From NCBI GenBank assembly GCA_018902385.1, contig JABSSW010000067.1:1-64000 (forward strand): a stretch of 64,000 nt of DNA, read 5' to 3'. Origin of the DNA: Physcia stellaris (lineage: Eukaryota > Ascomycota > Lecanoromycetes > Caliciales > Physciaceae). This document shows positions 36,385 to 46,054 of this stretch, piece after piece (within the stretch, counting starts at the first letter, position 1; each line of letters opens with the position of its first letter). Position numbers and translations under genes: made by a program. The notes under the pieces were generated by a model. It saw only the letters and a list, made by a program, of their open reading frames with translations. It was not told the origin of the DNA and did no database searches.

Positions 36385-36945
36385 TTAGCGAAACAAAGGC
36401 TGAACAGCGCTCGCCCAATGCGACGACACAACTGAGCGCCTCTCCAACGCAAACCTATCCGAACTATGAGCTTCCACCCAATCACGGCGGGGAACTGCTC
36501 TTGGTGTTGGACGAGGCACAGCCCTCGGCGCCGGTGTTGTTTGTGGTAGATAACGAGGTTGATGTTCTCTGTTTATTATCGGCGGCGGAGGCGCCACAAT
36601 ACGATGCACCTCCTCAAAATCCTCGTAGTCAGACTCATAATCCACGATGATAGCCGCAGGCTCTTCGCACTGGCGAGGACGGCGCTTGGCTTGGGGAATT
36701 TTCGGAGGATTGGCCTGCTTCGGGGCTTCTGGGATCATGGCTTGTTTGTTCTGTGCAAAGGCTTGAAGGGTCGGGTCGAGTTTCTGGGGCCGGTCGATCT
36801 TGTATGTGTTTTGTTTTTGAGGCTGGTCGATCTTGTGGGTGTTTGGACGTGAGCGCTGACCGCTGAAGTATTGGAGCATGCTTTTTCGTGCATCGGTGTG
36901 GTCAACGACTTTGGGTTTCTGGTGTTTTGGTCGGACCCAGGCCAT
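36385..36945 (-). CDS. Basic, proline-rich hypothetical protein
   Basis: An uninterrupted 186-residue ORF from a good ATG. It is basic and low in complexity, with a short internal repeat (THKIDQPQKQN and TYKIDRPQKLD), an acidic patch (VDYESDYEDFEE) and an Arg/Pro-rich end (APRAVPRPTPRAVPRRDW). No signal peptide, membrane span or known domain is visible. It is divergent from the F-box gene, whose start lies 375 bases away. It may be a real intrinsically disordered protein or one exon of a larger gene. Confidence 0.45.
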   Translation of the reverse strand: MAWVRPKHQKPKVVDHTDARKSMLQYFSGQRSRPNTHKIDQPQKQNTYKIDRPQKLDPTLQAFAQNKQAMIPEAPKQANPPKIPQAKRRPRQCEEPAAIIVDYESDYEDFEEVHRIVAPPPPIINREHQPRYLPQTTPAPRAVPRPTPRAVPRRDWVEAHSSDRFALERRSVVSSHWASAVQPLFR

Positions 36946-37320
36946 GATTGCGATCGCGAGCAGGAAAGGAGGAAATCAAAGATGCAAACGGTGGATATGG
37001 TGGTTGTGGAAACCGAGATGACTATTTTCGCAAATGCTTCTTTTTCGAAACTTGATGTATATGAAAGGTAACGAGAGGAAGGACCACTTACTGCGACAAA
37101 TTGACGGACATGAGTTGAATGCTGGCGTCCCAACCTCCTGATTGTTGATATGGGTGGCTGGGGAAGCCTCGGGGATAAGTAGCTTGTCCCGGGTTTAACG
37201 CGCCAAGACTTTTGACTTCAACCCTACAAACACAACAATCCACAATGAAAATTCTCAACAGCAGGACAGAGCACTTCCTCCGCCATTGAGAAACTCAAAC
37301 TAGCGGAGCTCTCTCGCAGA

Positions 37321-38112
37321 ATGATAAGACACGCCAACCGTGTGAGTGGAAACCTCCACAGAACTTCAAGCAATGACATAGAAGCGAACCCCACAGCACA
37401 AAACCAGTTATGTCAGATGCCTGTCGAAGTCCTCGTCTTGGTCTATCGCAATCTGGACAGCATTAGGGATGTGCTCAACTTAGCAAGCGCATGCCACTTG
37501 CTGTCAAGCGTCTGGAAAAAAGACACGTACGAGATCCTCCACACAACTCTGTCTCGACAACTTCTCCGCTACGATATGGCAACAAAGCTACTTGGTACTC
37601 ATCTCTGTCATCTTGCATTCCAGACAATAAGCCAGATCCCGAGAGGACCCAGAGATCACTATGAGAAAGAGATTGTTAAAGTAATACAAGGAGACCAGCC
37701 CGTTACAGGTTGTTTTCTCGACAAGGAAAAGGGGGCACTATGGTTCTACACCTTAGATATACAACCAGTAATAGACCAGCACTTCCTAGAAGGTGTCCCT
37801 TGGGACCACCTGTGTGTTTACTACTTCGCTCGCCGTTGCATATTAGGCTGCTTCTTCCCACAAACTCGAGAGAGCATCGACGTTCGACTGAACAAATTAC
37901 ATACTTCTGAGCTAGCTGGTATTGAGCAGGTCGTCGGATTGCTTTGGAATAGAGCAATCTTTATGTTCAAACTCAAATGTGAGCATGCCATCGGAGGCGT
38001 AGGAGCACCGGGGATGGAGCAGACCCCAGCAAAGGAATGGCAGGAAATTCTTGATATGGTCTCCAAAGCACATTCGAAGGCTGAAAAGATTGATAAACAG
38101 ACCTCAGTATGA
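37321..38112 (+). CDS. F-box protein
   Basis: A single-exon 263-residue protein. Residues about 30-75 fit the F-box (CQMPVEVLVLVYRNLDSIRD, then VLNLASACHLLSSVWK), the helix that binds Skp1 in SCF ubiquitin ligases. The rest (residues 80-263) is a helical region with no recognised substrate-binding repeats, as is common in the large, fast-evolving F-box families of ascomycetes. The start ATG is preceded by a purine-rich leader. Substrate is unknown. Confidence 0.65.
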   Translation: MIRHANRVSGNLHRTSSNDIEANPTAQNQLCQMPVEVLVLVYRNLDSIRDVLNLASACHLLSSVWKKDTYEILHTTLSRQLLRYDMATKLLGTHLCHLAFQTISQIPRGPRDHYEKEIVKVIQGDQPVTGCFLDKEKGALWFYTLDIQPVIDQHFLEGVPWDHLCVYYFARRCILGCFFPQTRESIDVRLNKLHTSELAGIEQVVGLLWNRAIFMFKLKCEHAIGGVGAPGMEQTPAKEWQEILDMVSKAHSKAEKIDKQTSV

Positions 38113-38480
38113 GCCTATCAGCCAACAGGTACCCAATGCGAAATTGTGACGAGTTCAAAACTGGAGTCCCACGAGTCCATGATGGAATTCGTTGGTCAAA
38201 GTCTGGTGTTTGTTTTAAGACAAGAGAGGTCAATGCCGGCCCTGGAACGCAACGAGCCTGCACCGAACAAAGATGGAACGAAATGCTCAATTCTCTGACC
38301 TCGGAGTATCAAAAGCCCTCAAGTCAGCACAAAAGCCACCGTCACGCCAACGAATTCACAATGCCAAAACCCACCAGATTGAAGCAAAGACACATCCCTT
38401 TTCCTTTGTACAAACCCACCACTTCCACCAAAAAAACAAAAGACAACTCAACAACCCACCCCCCATAACCCCCCACCCAT

Positions 38481-39165
38481 CTACTCCCACCAACAAGGCA
38501 ACCACCCCCCAACCCCCCACGGCGTCTCAGTAGCAATCAAACAAAACCGCCCCTCCCCATCCACAAACACAAAATCACTCTGCGTATGCCCGCCCCCAAC
38601 ATCACTACTCCTCGACTTCCCCCCATCCCACGCCCCCTTCGGCCCCGCCAACCCCTCCGGCACAAGCGGAAACTTCTGCAGATGGCGGGTGTCGCAGCCT
38701 GCTGCCCACGGCGCGCCGGAAGGGGGAAGTGCGCTCCGTGCTGCTCCCATTGCGGGTAGATCATGTTGGAGAGGGGGTAGGCCATGGGGAACTCGTGGAT
38801 GGTGGAGAGGGGCAGGTTGTAGGCGCTTGAGGCGGTCGCGGCGATGGAGCGGGCGTTGTAGGGGATGTTCCAGCATTTGGCTTCGGTGGGGAGACCGGTC
38901 TGGGAGGGGAGGTGTTAGATGGGCTGTTGGGTGGGGGTGGGAGGTGGGTATCAGATTGCTTTTGGGTGGGCGAGGGGAGGTGGGTAATAGAAGTTTTGTT
39001 GGGTGGAGGAGGTGACGAAAGTAGGGAAAAACTCACGACTTGTTTCTGCGCCTGAGCATTGACGACGAGGAGCCCGCTGAGGAGAACGAGGGACTATTCT
39101 CATTAGCACTCCCCCGAGTAGCTAGTACGAGGTGCATTTCGGCTTACATCTACGCTGATCTTCAT
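38481..39165 (-). CDS. Small secreted RNase T1-like protein
   Basis: Three exons: 39165-39148, 39093-39037 and 38899-38481, with introns of 54 and 137 nt. The first two exons give a signal peptide, MKISVDSLVLLSGLLVVNAQ. The mature part has four cysteines (KCWNIPYNARS, AGCDTRHLQ, RFCLIATE and WLPC at the end) and a layout like fungal guanyl-specific ribonucleases: IHEFPMAYP, then LQKFPLVPEG, then a hydrophobic strand before CLIATETPW. At the expected catalytic sites one His is kept (IHEF), but Gln, Asp and Glu seem to stand for Glu, Arg and His, so activity is doubtful. The frame changes after FPL in exon 3; one C missing from a C5 run (plus G5, 38721-38725) explains it. The family call is tentative. 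Confidence 0.4.
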
Positions 39166-41095
39166 GCTGTCTGTCTTGCGTTCGTCTAGTACTCTTCTTG
39201 AGGCGAATTCTGATTGTGATTTTGCTGTTGATTGATGGTTTGGGAACATCTAGAACTACCAGCTACCTTATTATATACCACCCCGTCCAGCATAGGTACC
39301 CCTGGGACTAAAATAAAATCAAGGAGAACCATTTGAATATCCTATCACCATCTACGCGAACTCACGTTTTGCGTCCCGTGCTCTTAGCTTCAGATCCTAC
39401 CAACTCTCCCTACTCTAAAATGTTTTAGGATCCCTCAAACCTGCTTTCTTCGGGTACCTGGACTACTGCAACTTGCGCATGGGTTAGAACTACGAGCTAG
39501 GGTCGCATGGTGGTACAGCAGAAACGCGGCAGAAAAACGTGGCGGATATGTCCGTATAGCCGCGGCAATAATGCTTGGAGTTGGGGTGCGCGTTTCGTCT
39601 CGGACGGGATGAAGAGGGTCCTTGAATCACGGATGAATAATGGGGCGTGTCAGGTTGACTGATTGAAGTTTTGATAGTTATTGAGGATGAGGAGGAGGTT
39701 ACTGTTACGGGAGTTCTGTTAGGTCTAGCTTTTGCTGGGTTTGAAACGGGGAATTGGATTGATGAGGGTTTAGATTTGATTCCCAGGATGTAACGATGAT
39801 GATTGAAGGGAGGCAGGTCGTGGTGATGATACTGTTTGTCGGTCATGAGGCTTGGTGCGATATCTTGATGATTGTTGCGAGTAGGTTTACGATGGAGTCA
39901 AGGACGCCCTTCCCTTCACACCTAGATACCAATAGTGCAGGCTTCCCAGTCGCCGATCAATAATTGCAGTTCGCTACTTGGCAGCAAAGCCTCAGATAGA
40001 GAGATGTCGTAGGTACTCTTCTCTTTCAACGCTCATCGTTCCATCCTCATACGTGAACATAATCACATCCCCTTCTCCAGCTCAACTCCAATCATCGGTC
40101 TTACATCCTCACATACTGTACTGCGAGAGGTGCCCTCGCTATCTGCTATAAGACCCGGCGTTCCGGAATCTAAACTGCGATTCCAGGCCGCTTGGGAACA
40201 GCTATCACCGTGGAATTATCGAGGGCCATTATTGTGTTTTAGACGTGAAAGAGTTTTGTCTGCAATGTCAAAGAATGAGAATTTGGTTGCTTGCGGTATT
40301 TCGGTTGTGGGTTTTAACGACATCGAAAAAGGTGACTGAAGTGGTGAAGGTTAGCAGGCAGGCTCTGCCGTTTGAGTTCGACGTGGTCACTTAGATGGAG
40401 CTGGAGTTGGGCGTGCTGGCTGTGTGAGGGTGTACTAGGAAAGTGTAGGAGAGGTTATGGCGAGGAGGCGGAGGGCTGGGAGGAAATTTGAAGCAGGTAC
40501 ATTTCGTTAATGAGCTCGATTAAGGCGATGATCTTGTTGAATAAGCCACGGTTAGTGAATGTCCTCTCGCCAGCGACTCGGCATTTCGGTCGTTGAGTAG
40601 AGAAAAAGCATTCGCCTTTCCCGAGTGCCGCTAGATTACTGGCGGAATTGTATGTTGACTATGTGTTAACTGGGTATGTTAGGTTAGGTTGTCCGTCGTA
40701 AGGCCATGCCCGTCACTAGTCTCTGCCAATGGGAAGGCTTTTAAGTACCCAAAATCACGATTCGTGAGAGCGACAGCATACTTTGAAGTGGATGCTTAGG
40801 TTTGAAATGCCCGATCCTATTGATACTCGCTAGTGCGGAGAGGGCTACACAGCGGGCATAGGATGTTCACGCCAAAGCCAGATGTAAGCCTGACGGTGGC
40901 CATGGATCGTGAAAACGGATGTAAGAGGACAGGGTCGGGGGCTTTACTGTTAAAAGACGATGCGCGCCGCAGGGCTGCTTGTCTGAGAAGTGAGTACCTC
41001 AACTCGCACTACGATGAGTCTTGACCACAAAACGAAGTCCTTTGACGCGGGTCGAATAGCCTATAGACGGTAATTGAAGACTTGGTCGACATGCT
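39166..41095. other. Intergenic region
   Basis: No gene is firmly supported. A minus-strand ORF at 39846-39490 (118 residues, Ser/Pro-rich, from an ATG) has no recognisable domain and is probably spurious. The segment next to 39165 should hold the promoter of the secreted protein gene. Confidence 0.4.
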
Positions 41096-43189
41096 CTATC
41101 CTGACTGATTGGATATTCTGACCAAGAGCTTACGGAAACCTGGTAGCAGGAGACGCAGCGTGTTGCTGACATCCGGAGGCTGAGGATCTGTGTTCTCTCG
41201 TGAGGGAAGAAAGGACCCCTTTTTCGAGCCATCGACATCAACCCGCGTAGCTTCTTGGACGCTGTCATTTCCTCCGTGGCGTACTTCGCCTTTGGCTGTT
41301 GCCGGTGTAATTGGAGTCGCATTAATCAGAGCTTGCCACTTTGCGAGAAAAGTGCCAGGGCCGTACGAAATCTCCGACTTTTCTGTAATACTGTTCTTAA
41401 TAACAGTCTTCATTCTAGCTTGGGACTCCCTGCTCAGACGCTGCAGGTATTCACCGTACTTGTCCAGCTCGCTAGACACTAGAGATCTATCATCGTCCGA
41501 TAATGCCAAGATGAGCTCTCTGAGATCTTGAGTGAGATCGCCTGCCCCTGCAATGCCATCCTCTGATGCTGGCGGTGAATCCTCACTATTCTGCCGATAT
41601 TGTGCCGCAGCATGCTTGACATAATCAGAATACCATTGTGAGAGCTCCTTTCCGTTCTTGAGCGCTTGGTGTATGAAGCGATGCGAACTGCCTTGGTGTT
41701 TCTTTAGCAGTCGGACATAGTCTTCGACGGACATTGGCTTCTTGTCTGCGCTCTTTGCGCTCACACGAGACATTTCGACGAGATCGTGTAAGAAAGACTG
41801 CAAATCACCCATCCCCGCGCTCAAATCGACGGCGTTATGGAGGGCTCGTATGATTGGGTCATAAACCTTGACAAGGTCTTCCACGGAAGAGGTAAACAGA
41901 TCAGGCTGATGATGGCAGAGCACCTTGACAAGCTCTTCACGGTCCCGTATTGCAAGCTGTACAGCAATGTAATCCAACGCAAGCTTGTGCTGAGGCTCCG
42001 ATAGATCGCTAGGGCACGAAGACTTTTCAAGGACTACCGCGACAATAGATCGCGATGCTTTAGCTAATGGTAGTTTTAGCCATGTCCGTCAACATTATGA
42101 GGTGGCAACGTACCGCTTTTAAGCCTACACTGATCATGCTCACCCGCTGATTGACTGCAATAATCTTTAAGACATTGGAGCTGCTGCTTGGATGGGACGT
42201 CAGCAGCTCTCTCGATGATTATCGCCCTCTTTTCAAGCTCCTTGATGTCCCATCCGAGGACGGTCGAGATGATCCTATTAAAGGATCAGCGGAGGTAGAC
42301 GACCTGCGAAGACGGTGGTGACGAACTGCTGAAGTAGATTCATTCCCTTATCAGATCTTTCTGCTCCGAACCATTGGGTCACTGTGCTCATGTTCAATTT
42401 GGCAAGCATTATACGGACCATGCCGTTAAGCATCGTAGCTGCATTGCCGACTTTCAGTGTCTTGCCGACAATGTACCAAGGGAACAGATCTTTGGTTCTG
42501 GCCAGTAGTGGAAGTAAAGACTGCCCTCTAGGTGAGATGACCAATATATAGTGAAGAAAAGAAGCCATGCTAGGTCAAGTATTAGATGATAACGATGAAA
42601 TTGGAGAGGCTTCACACATCACAAGAACGTATTCATGAGTGGCTTGCATCAATGATTCGTGGTCCGTCAATTTATCAGTAGTCGCAGCCTTTGCAAACGT
42701 CCGATCAAGGAAGTCACCATACACAACTTGCTGCAAGAAATCATCCCAGGCCAAAGCAACATCGTCAGGATTTGCAAGGTCGTAATCACGGTCTGGATTG
42801 AGTGTTCCGCGTTTCTGATATCCACCGAGAGTACCGCGTGCACAGTATTCGACCATGGCTGCGCATGCTGTTGAAAGGGTTTTACGGATACCGATTGAGC
42901 CTTTATCGTAGCTTTCACTGAGATCTGCCTTTGCCAATGCCCCAAATAGCTCTTTGATTTTGCGCTGCCAGAAGTCTTGAGGTACATCTCGAAGTCCGGG
43001 CAAGATTAGCAAGAATCTTTTGACGAGCGCTTGTATCATAGGAGCAGAAGGCTCATCGCTACGCAGATCCAAAGGGTAGCCAAAGTTATTGATGGTCATA
43101 AGATGCTTTAGGCTTTGGATCTCTTCGTAGGCTTCTTGATGTGTTAGGATATCGAACAGGGCATGGCACTGTACGGAAGAGATAGCCAT
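41096..43189 (-). CDS. PX-associated/DUF3818 protein (Ypr097w-like)
   Basis: A homologue of the fungal family that in yeast includes Ypr097w, which has a lipid-binding PX domain; this copy shows no obvious PX segment. Exon 1 (43189-42618) has QCHALFDILTHQEAYEEIQS, ESYDKGSIGIRKTL and AWDDFLQQVVYGDFLD. Exon 2 (42569 down to about 42330) has ASFLHYILVISPRGQSLL and VGNAATMLNGMVRIML. Then come IISTVLGWDIKELEKRA (from about 42268) and, after an intron near 42060-42110, the long helical part (DYIAVQLAIRDREELVKVL, MSVEDYVRLLKKHQGSSHRF). The splice between exon 2 and exon 3 cannot be made in phase as written, so an indel is likely near 42330-42270. The start is the first ATG; the upstream TTG is not used. 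It is divergent from the BTB gene, with the piggyBac relic between them. Confidence 0.7.
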
Positions 43190-43459
43190 TTTGAGATCTT
43201 CACGCAAGAAATCAGTAGTCTAGTCGTATAAATTTGTCAAAGAAATCACAAAGTGATCCTGAATGTTTGCAGGATTGTGATGACGACCAGACTTGGCTCA
43301 GGTAGGCTAGATCTCTCTTGCGGCACACACAATGAAAACTCGGCATGTTGCGATCATGGTCGAGACAGGTTTCGATTGGTTTTGGAAGTTCAAGATCGGA
43401 TGATTCCGACGATTATCCGACGTTCTTAACGACTTTGATACGTGCGATGGACAGGAGGA

Positions 43460-43555
43460 ATCCCCTCCGCATCCAATTAGTGAAATTTAGCGTGTTTTCA
43501 CGCGATCTTTCCTCCCCCACTTCAACCACCATTACTCCACCAAATTTACGTGTAT
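43460..43555 (+). repeat. Left terminal inverted repeat of the piggyBac-like element
   Basis: It is complementary to 44987-45072. The outermost 40 bases match exactly; a 10-base indel and scattered mismatches occur further in, before a second matching stretch (CCATTACTCCA). Confidence 0.85.
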
Positions 43556-43681
43556 ATGTGTATAATTCAGTGGAGGAGTTCGATAGTATATAAACATTCA
43601 ATAACTGAAATATGATTACATTCGGAGTTCATTTGAGGTCACCGATATACTCCCAAGTGTCCCGAAACGTATTCAGACCCA

Positions 43682-44161
43682 CTATTGATCAGAGCACTCG
43701 TATGGCACCCCCTTCGAGTCATGATAGGCCTTGAAGCATCCAGGTGACACGCATAGACTCACTTTACATGCCATACAATAATCAAACGTTCTACGGCCCG
43801 AACGATGCTGTATGTTGGCACTCCTGAAGGTGAGTGCTTGGCGTTTTCGAGGCCTGGTGTGAGAATTGACCGAACAACCACTCCACACACAATAGATACA
43901 CTTTGACGATTGGTGTATGATATCTGGGCTTCGTATAAGCCCTTCAACCAATTTCTGAGTAAATACACGTCGATCTCGATGACTGAGGTTCTTCTGTGGT
44001 TGATAATGACTCCAAACGATGTATGCGTTCGTATTGGCCGAATCCACCATGTATTCGATCATTCTTTTCGTCCAATTGGTTTGCCCGGGTCGTGATATCG
44101 TCAGTTCACTTCGGAGTTGATTTGCACGGTCCACATGACCCATATGGAGGTTGTATTGCAC
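43682..44161 (-). pseudogene. piggyBac transposase, C-terminal part
   Basis: The longest open piece of the transposase (about 159 residues). It begins with the conserved block around the third catalytic Asp (YNLHMGHVDRANQLRS), followed by TNWTKRMIEYMVDSANTNAY and FTQKLVEGLI. It ends in a cysteine-rich domain with CIYCVWSGC, YCMACKVSLC and GCFKAYHD, which matches the C-terminal zinc-binding domain of piggyBac transposases. The reading frame stops at its natural end, just inside the left inverted repeat. Upstream parts of the protein are in other frames or deleted, so this copy cannot encode an active enzyme. Confidence 0.7.
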
Positions 44162-44986
44162 TGCAGTAGTGAGTTCGAGGCCATCGCGAGACCCTCACAA
44201 CATGAAGTCATGTAGAATGCCTCTATCACCGGCCAAAGCGTATAGAACGAAGCCCTCCCTCTCTGGTTTGTGTGTAAGACGAAACTTGTTCTTCATACGG
44301 CCGTGAAACTCGATTTGCTGACTCGTCGACTGCAAGATGACTTCCAAAAATAGTAAACGAGAATAGCCGAGTTCTGAAGACATTCAAAGCGGATTCGATC
44401 TTTCAAAACCATGGTGCATTGTTGTATAGCATCTGTTGATTAGACTCAACGTTCAAATGACGTTCAATGACCTGATATTGGTTGCGATTGAGTGGTGGAT
44501 TGTGGGGACTTGTCTGAGACCAAAATGACTGAATTGTTGCGTTTTTTGCAAGGTCCTGGGCCATTTGGATGCGTATAGCAACCCACTGACGTAATTCCAC
44601 CATAGTGAGTGCATTTCAGTTGGTTTCTAGAGTATGGGCCGTCTGGTTGGTGTGCTGAAGCAATAAGTCGAATATCGGCTGCAAAAGGAACAAAAACAAT
44701 TGAACGAGCTCTCAAGACGCCATATAAGCGTGATGCAGTTGAAATGGTCGGTAGGTAGATGTAATAGGAGGTGTATAATCAGGCTCAGACGTTTGAATGA
44801 CTTTCTTTTGCTTCAATACGATGAAATGTCGTTTCTTCGATTTCGATGAGGGCGTTTGCACCGGCACGCGTCTCCTCCTCTTTTCGAACGGTGGCTAGCT
44901 CAGATGTTGACCCGAAAAACGACATGATGTTTATATGATGTAATAGACTCGATCCAGACGATTCAAACAACGTCGCAATGACTAGA

Positions 44987-45072
44987 ATAGACGTATTATT
45001 GATGGAGTAATGGTGGTTGGAGTGGGGGGGGTGAAAACACGCTAAATTTCACTAATTGGATGCGGAGGGGAT
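44987..45072 (-). repeat. Right terminal inverted repeat of the piggyBac-like element
   Basis: Reverse complement of the left repeat, differing by a G8 run and a short deletion. Its outer end lies 172 bases upstream of the BTB gene start. Confidence 0.85.
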
Positions 45073-45244
45073 AGCAACAGTTGATCGAAGATACTAGTCC
45101 GAGAGTAGGCTAGAGGGAGAGGACCCTGGATGCCAAGACTTGACCAGTCGCGTCGCGTCTCTTACTCTTAATGGTCTGCCGTCTGTCTTCCTCTGTCCTC
45201 TCATATGATTATTAAACTCTTCAATCGTCTGAACTTATCTCAAC

Positions 45245-46054
45245 ATGCCTCCAAAACGCTCTTCAGACCAGCTCACCACCTCAGCCGTCCGTTCTACCGA
45301 AAGCTCCTCTCAGTCTCACCCAGCCAAGAGGAAGCGGCTCACAGGCGAACAAGATGTCTTACAGTATATCCCTTTACTTAGTGAACACCCCTATGATCAC
45401 AGTCCGCTGATGCTCGTTAGTGATCTATATAAGACGATGGTGACCATCCATGTCGGCCCTGACTCCTATCCTTTTCATACCTACAAAGAACTCCTTTGCA
45501 ACAATTCATCCTTTTTCAAGGCCGCTTTCGAAAAACGTCCGCGGAAAGATGTTGATCAGACTATATCTCTGCCTGAATATGAAGTGGAGACCTTCAAAAT
45601 CTACCAGACCTTCTTGACTACAACGCGACTGCGCTACAACTTCGATCACGAGGAGTGGTGGTTGTGCTTTGCTAAGCTCTGGGTGTTCGCGCACAGAATC
45701 GGGTCGCCATCGTTGAAGAAGCACACCCTGCAAGCCATGGTCAATACAATGACAAGAAACCCTTCGCTACCATGTGCGAGTCCTCGGGCAGTGGCCTATA
45801 CGTTGGATAATGCCTGTCTTAGCTCCCCTCTAGGAATGGCACTCATTAAGCACTTTCTAGTACAGGCTGGTACACCAGATTGCATTCCCCCGCTAGAGGA
45901 ATATCCTCAGGCCTTTGTCAGCGAAATGCTTCAACATATGCTAAACCATGCCAGACGCTGCAGGATGTGGCAGCACAATTTCGATCCAGAGACTATATGG
46001 AACGAACCTGATGTTGAATGCACCGGGAGCTGTTGTACCACTATTGAAAAGTGA
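45245..46054 (+). CDS. BTB/POZ-domain protein
   Basis: A single-exon 269-residue protein. After a basic, Ser-rich leader (PAKRKRL may be a nuclear signal), residues about 55-150 fit the BTB/POZ fold: LVSDLYKTMVTIHVGPDSYP, FHTYKELLCNNSSFFKAAFE and ISLPEYEVETFKIYQTFL. A helical BACK-like part follows, and the end is Cys-rich (VECTGSCCTTIEK). Small BTB proteins of this kind are abundant in ascomycetes and usually act as oligomerising adaptors, some for Cul3 ligases; the partner is unknown here. The piggyBac-like inverted repeat ends 172 bases upstream, inside its likely promoter. Confidence 0.7.
   Translation: MPPKRSSDQLTTSAVRSTESSSQSHPAKRKRLTGEQDVLQYIPLLSEHPYDHSPLMLVSDLYKTMVTIHVGPDSYPFHTYKELLCNNSSFFKAAFEKRPRKDVDQTISLPEYEVETFKIYQTFLTTTRLRYNFDHEEWWLCFAKLWVFAHRIGSPSLKKHTLQAMVNTMTRNPSLPCASPRAVAYTLDNACLSSPLGMALIKHFLVQAGTPDCIPPLEEYPQAFVSEMLQHMLNHARRCRMWQHNFDPETIWNEPDVECTGSCCTTIEK

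Larger units (their letters stand above)
43460..45072 (-). mobile_element. piggyBac-family element, internally deleted
   Basis: A 1.6-kb unit with imperfect terminal inverted repeats of about 95 bases: 43460-43555 on the left and 44987-45072 on the right. The outer 40 bases are identical (ATCCCCTCCGCATCCAATTA and onward). The transposase relic is read on the minus strand: a piece near 44600-44403 (FWSQTSPHNPPLNRNQYQVI), a VDES block near 44340 that fits the first catalytic Asp, GFVLYALAGDRGILHDF near 44230, then MGHVDRANQLRSELTISRPG and a Cys/His-rich C-terminus at 44161-43682. The region between the last two blocks is missing, including the expected second Asp. There are several frame breaks. 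A TTAA target duplication is not visible. Confidence 0.75.

Noticed and set aside
39490-39846. 118-residue minus-strand ORF
   Set aside because: Low complexity, no domain, no good splice or neighbour context.
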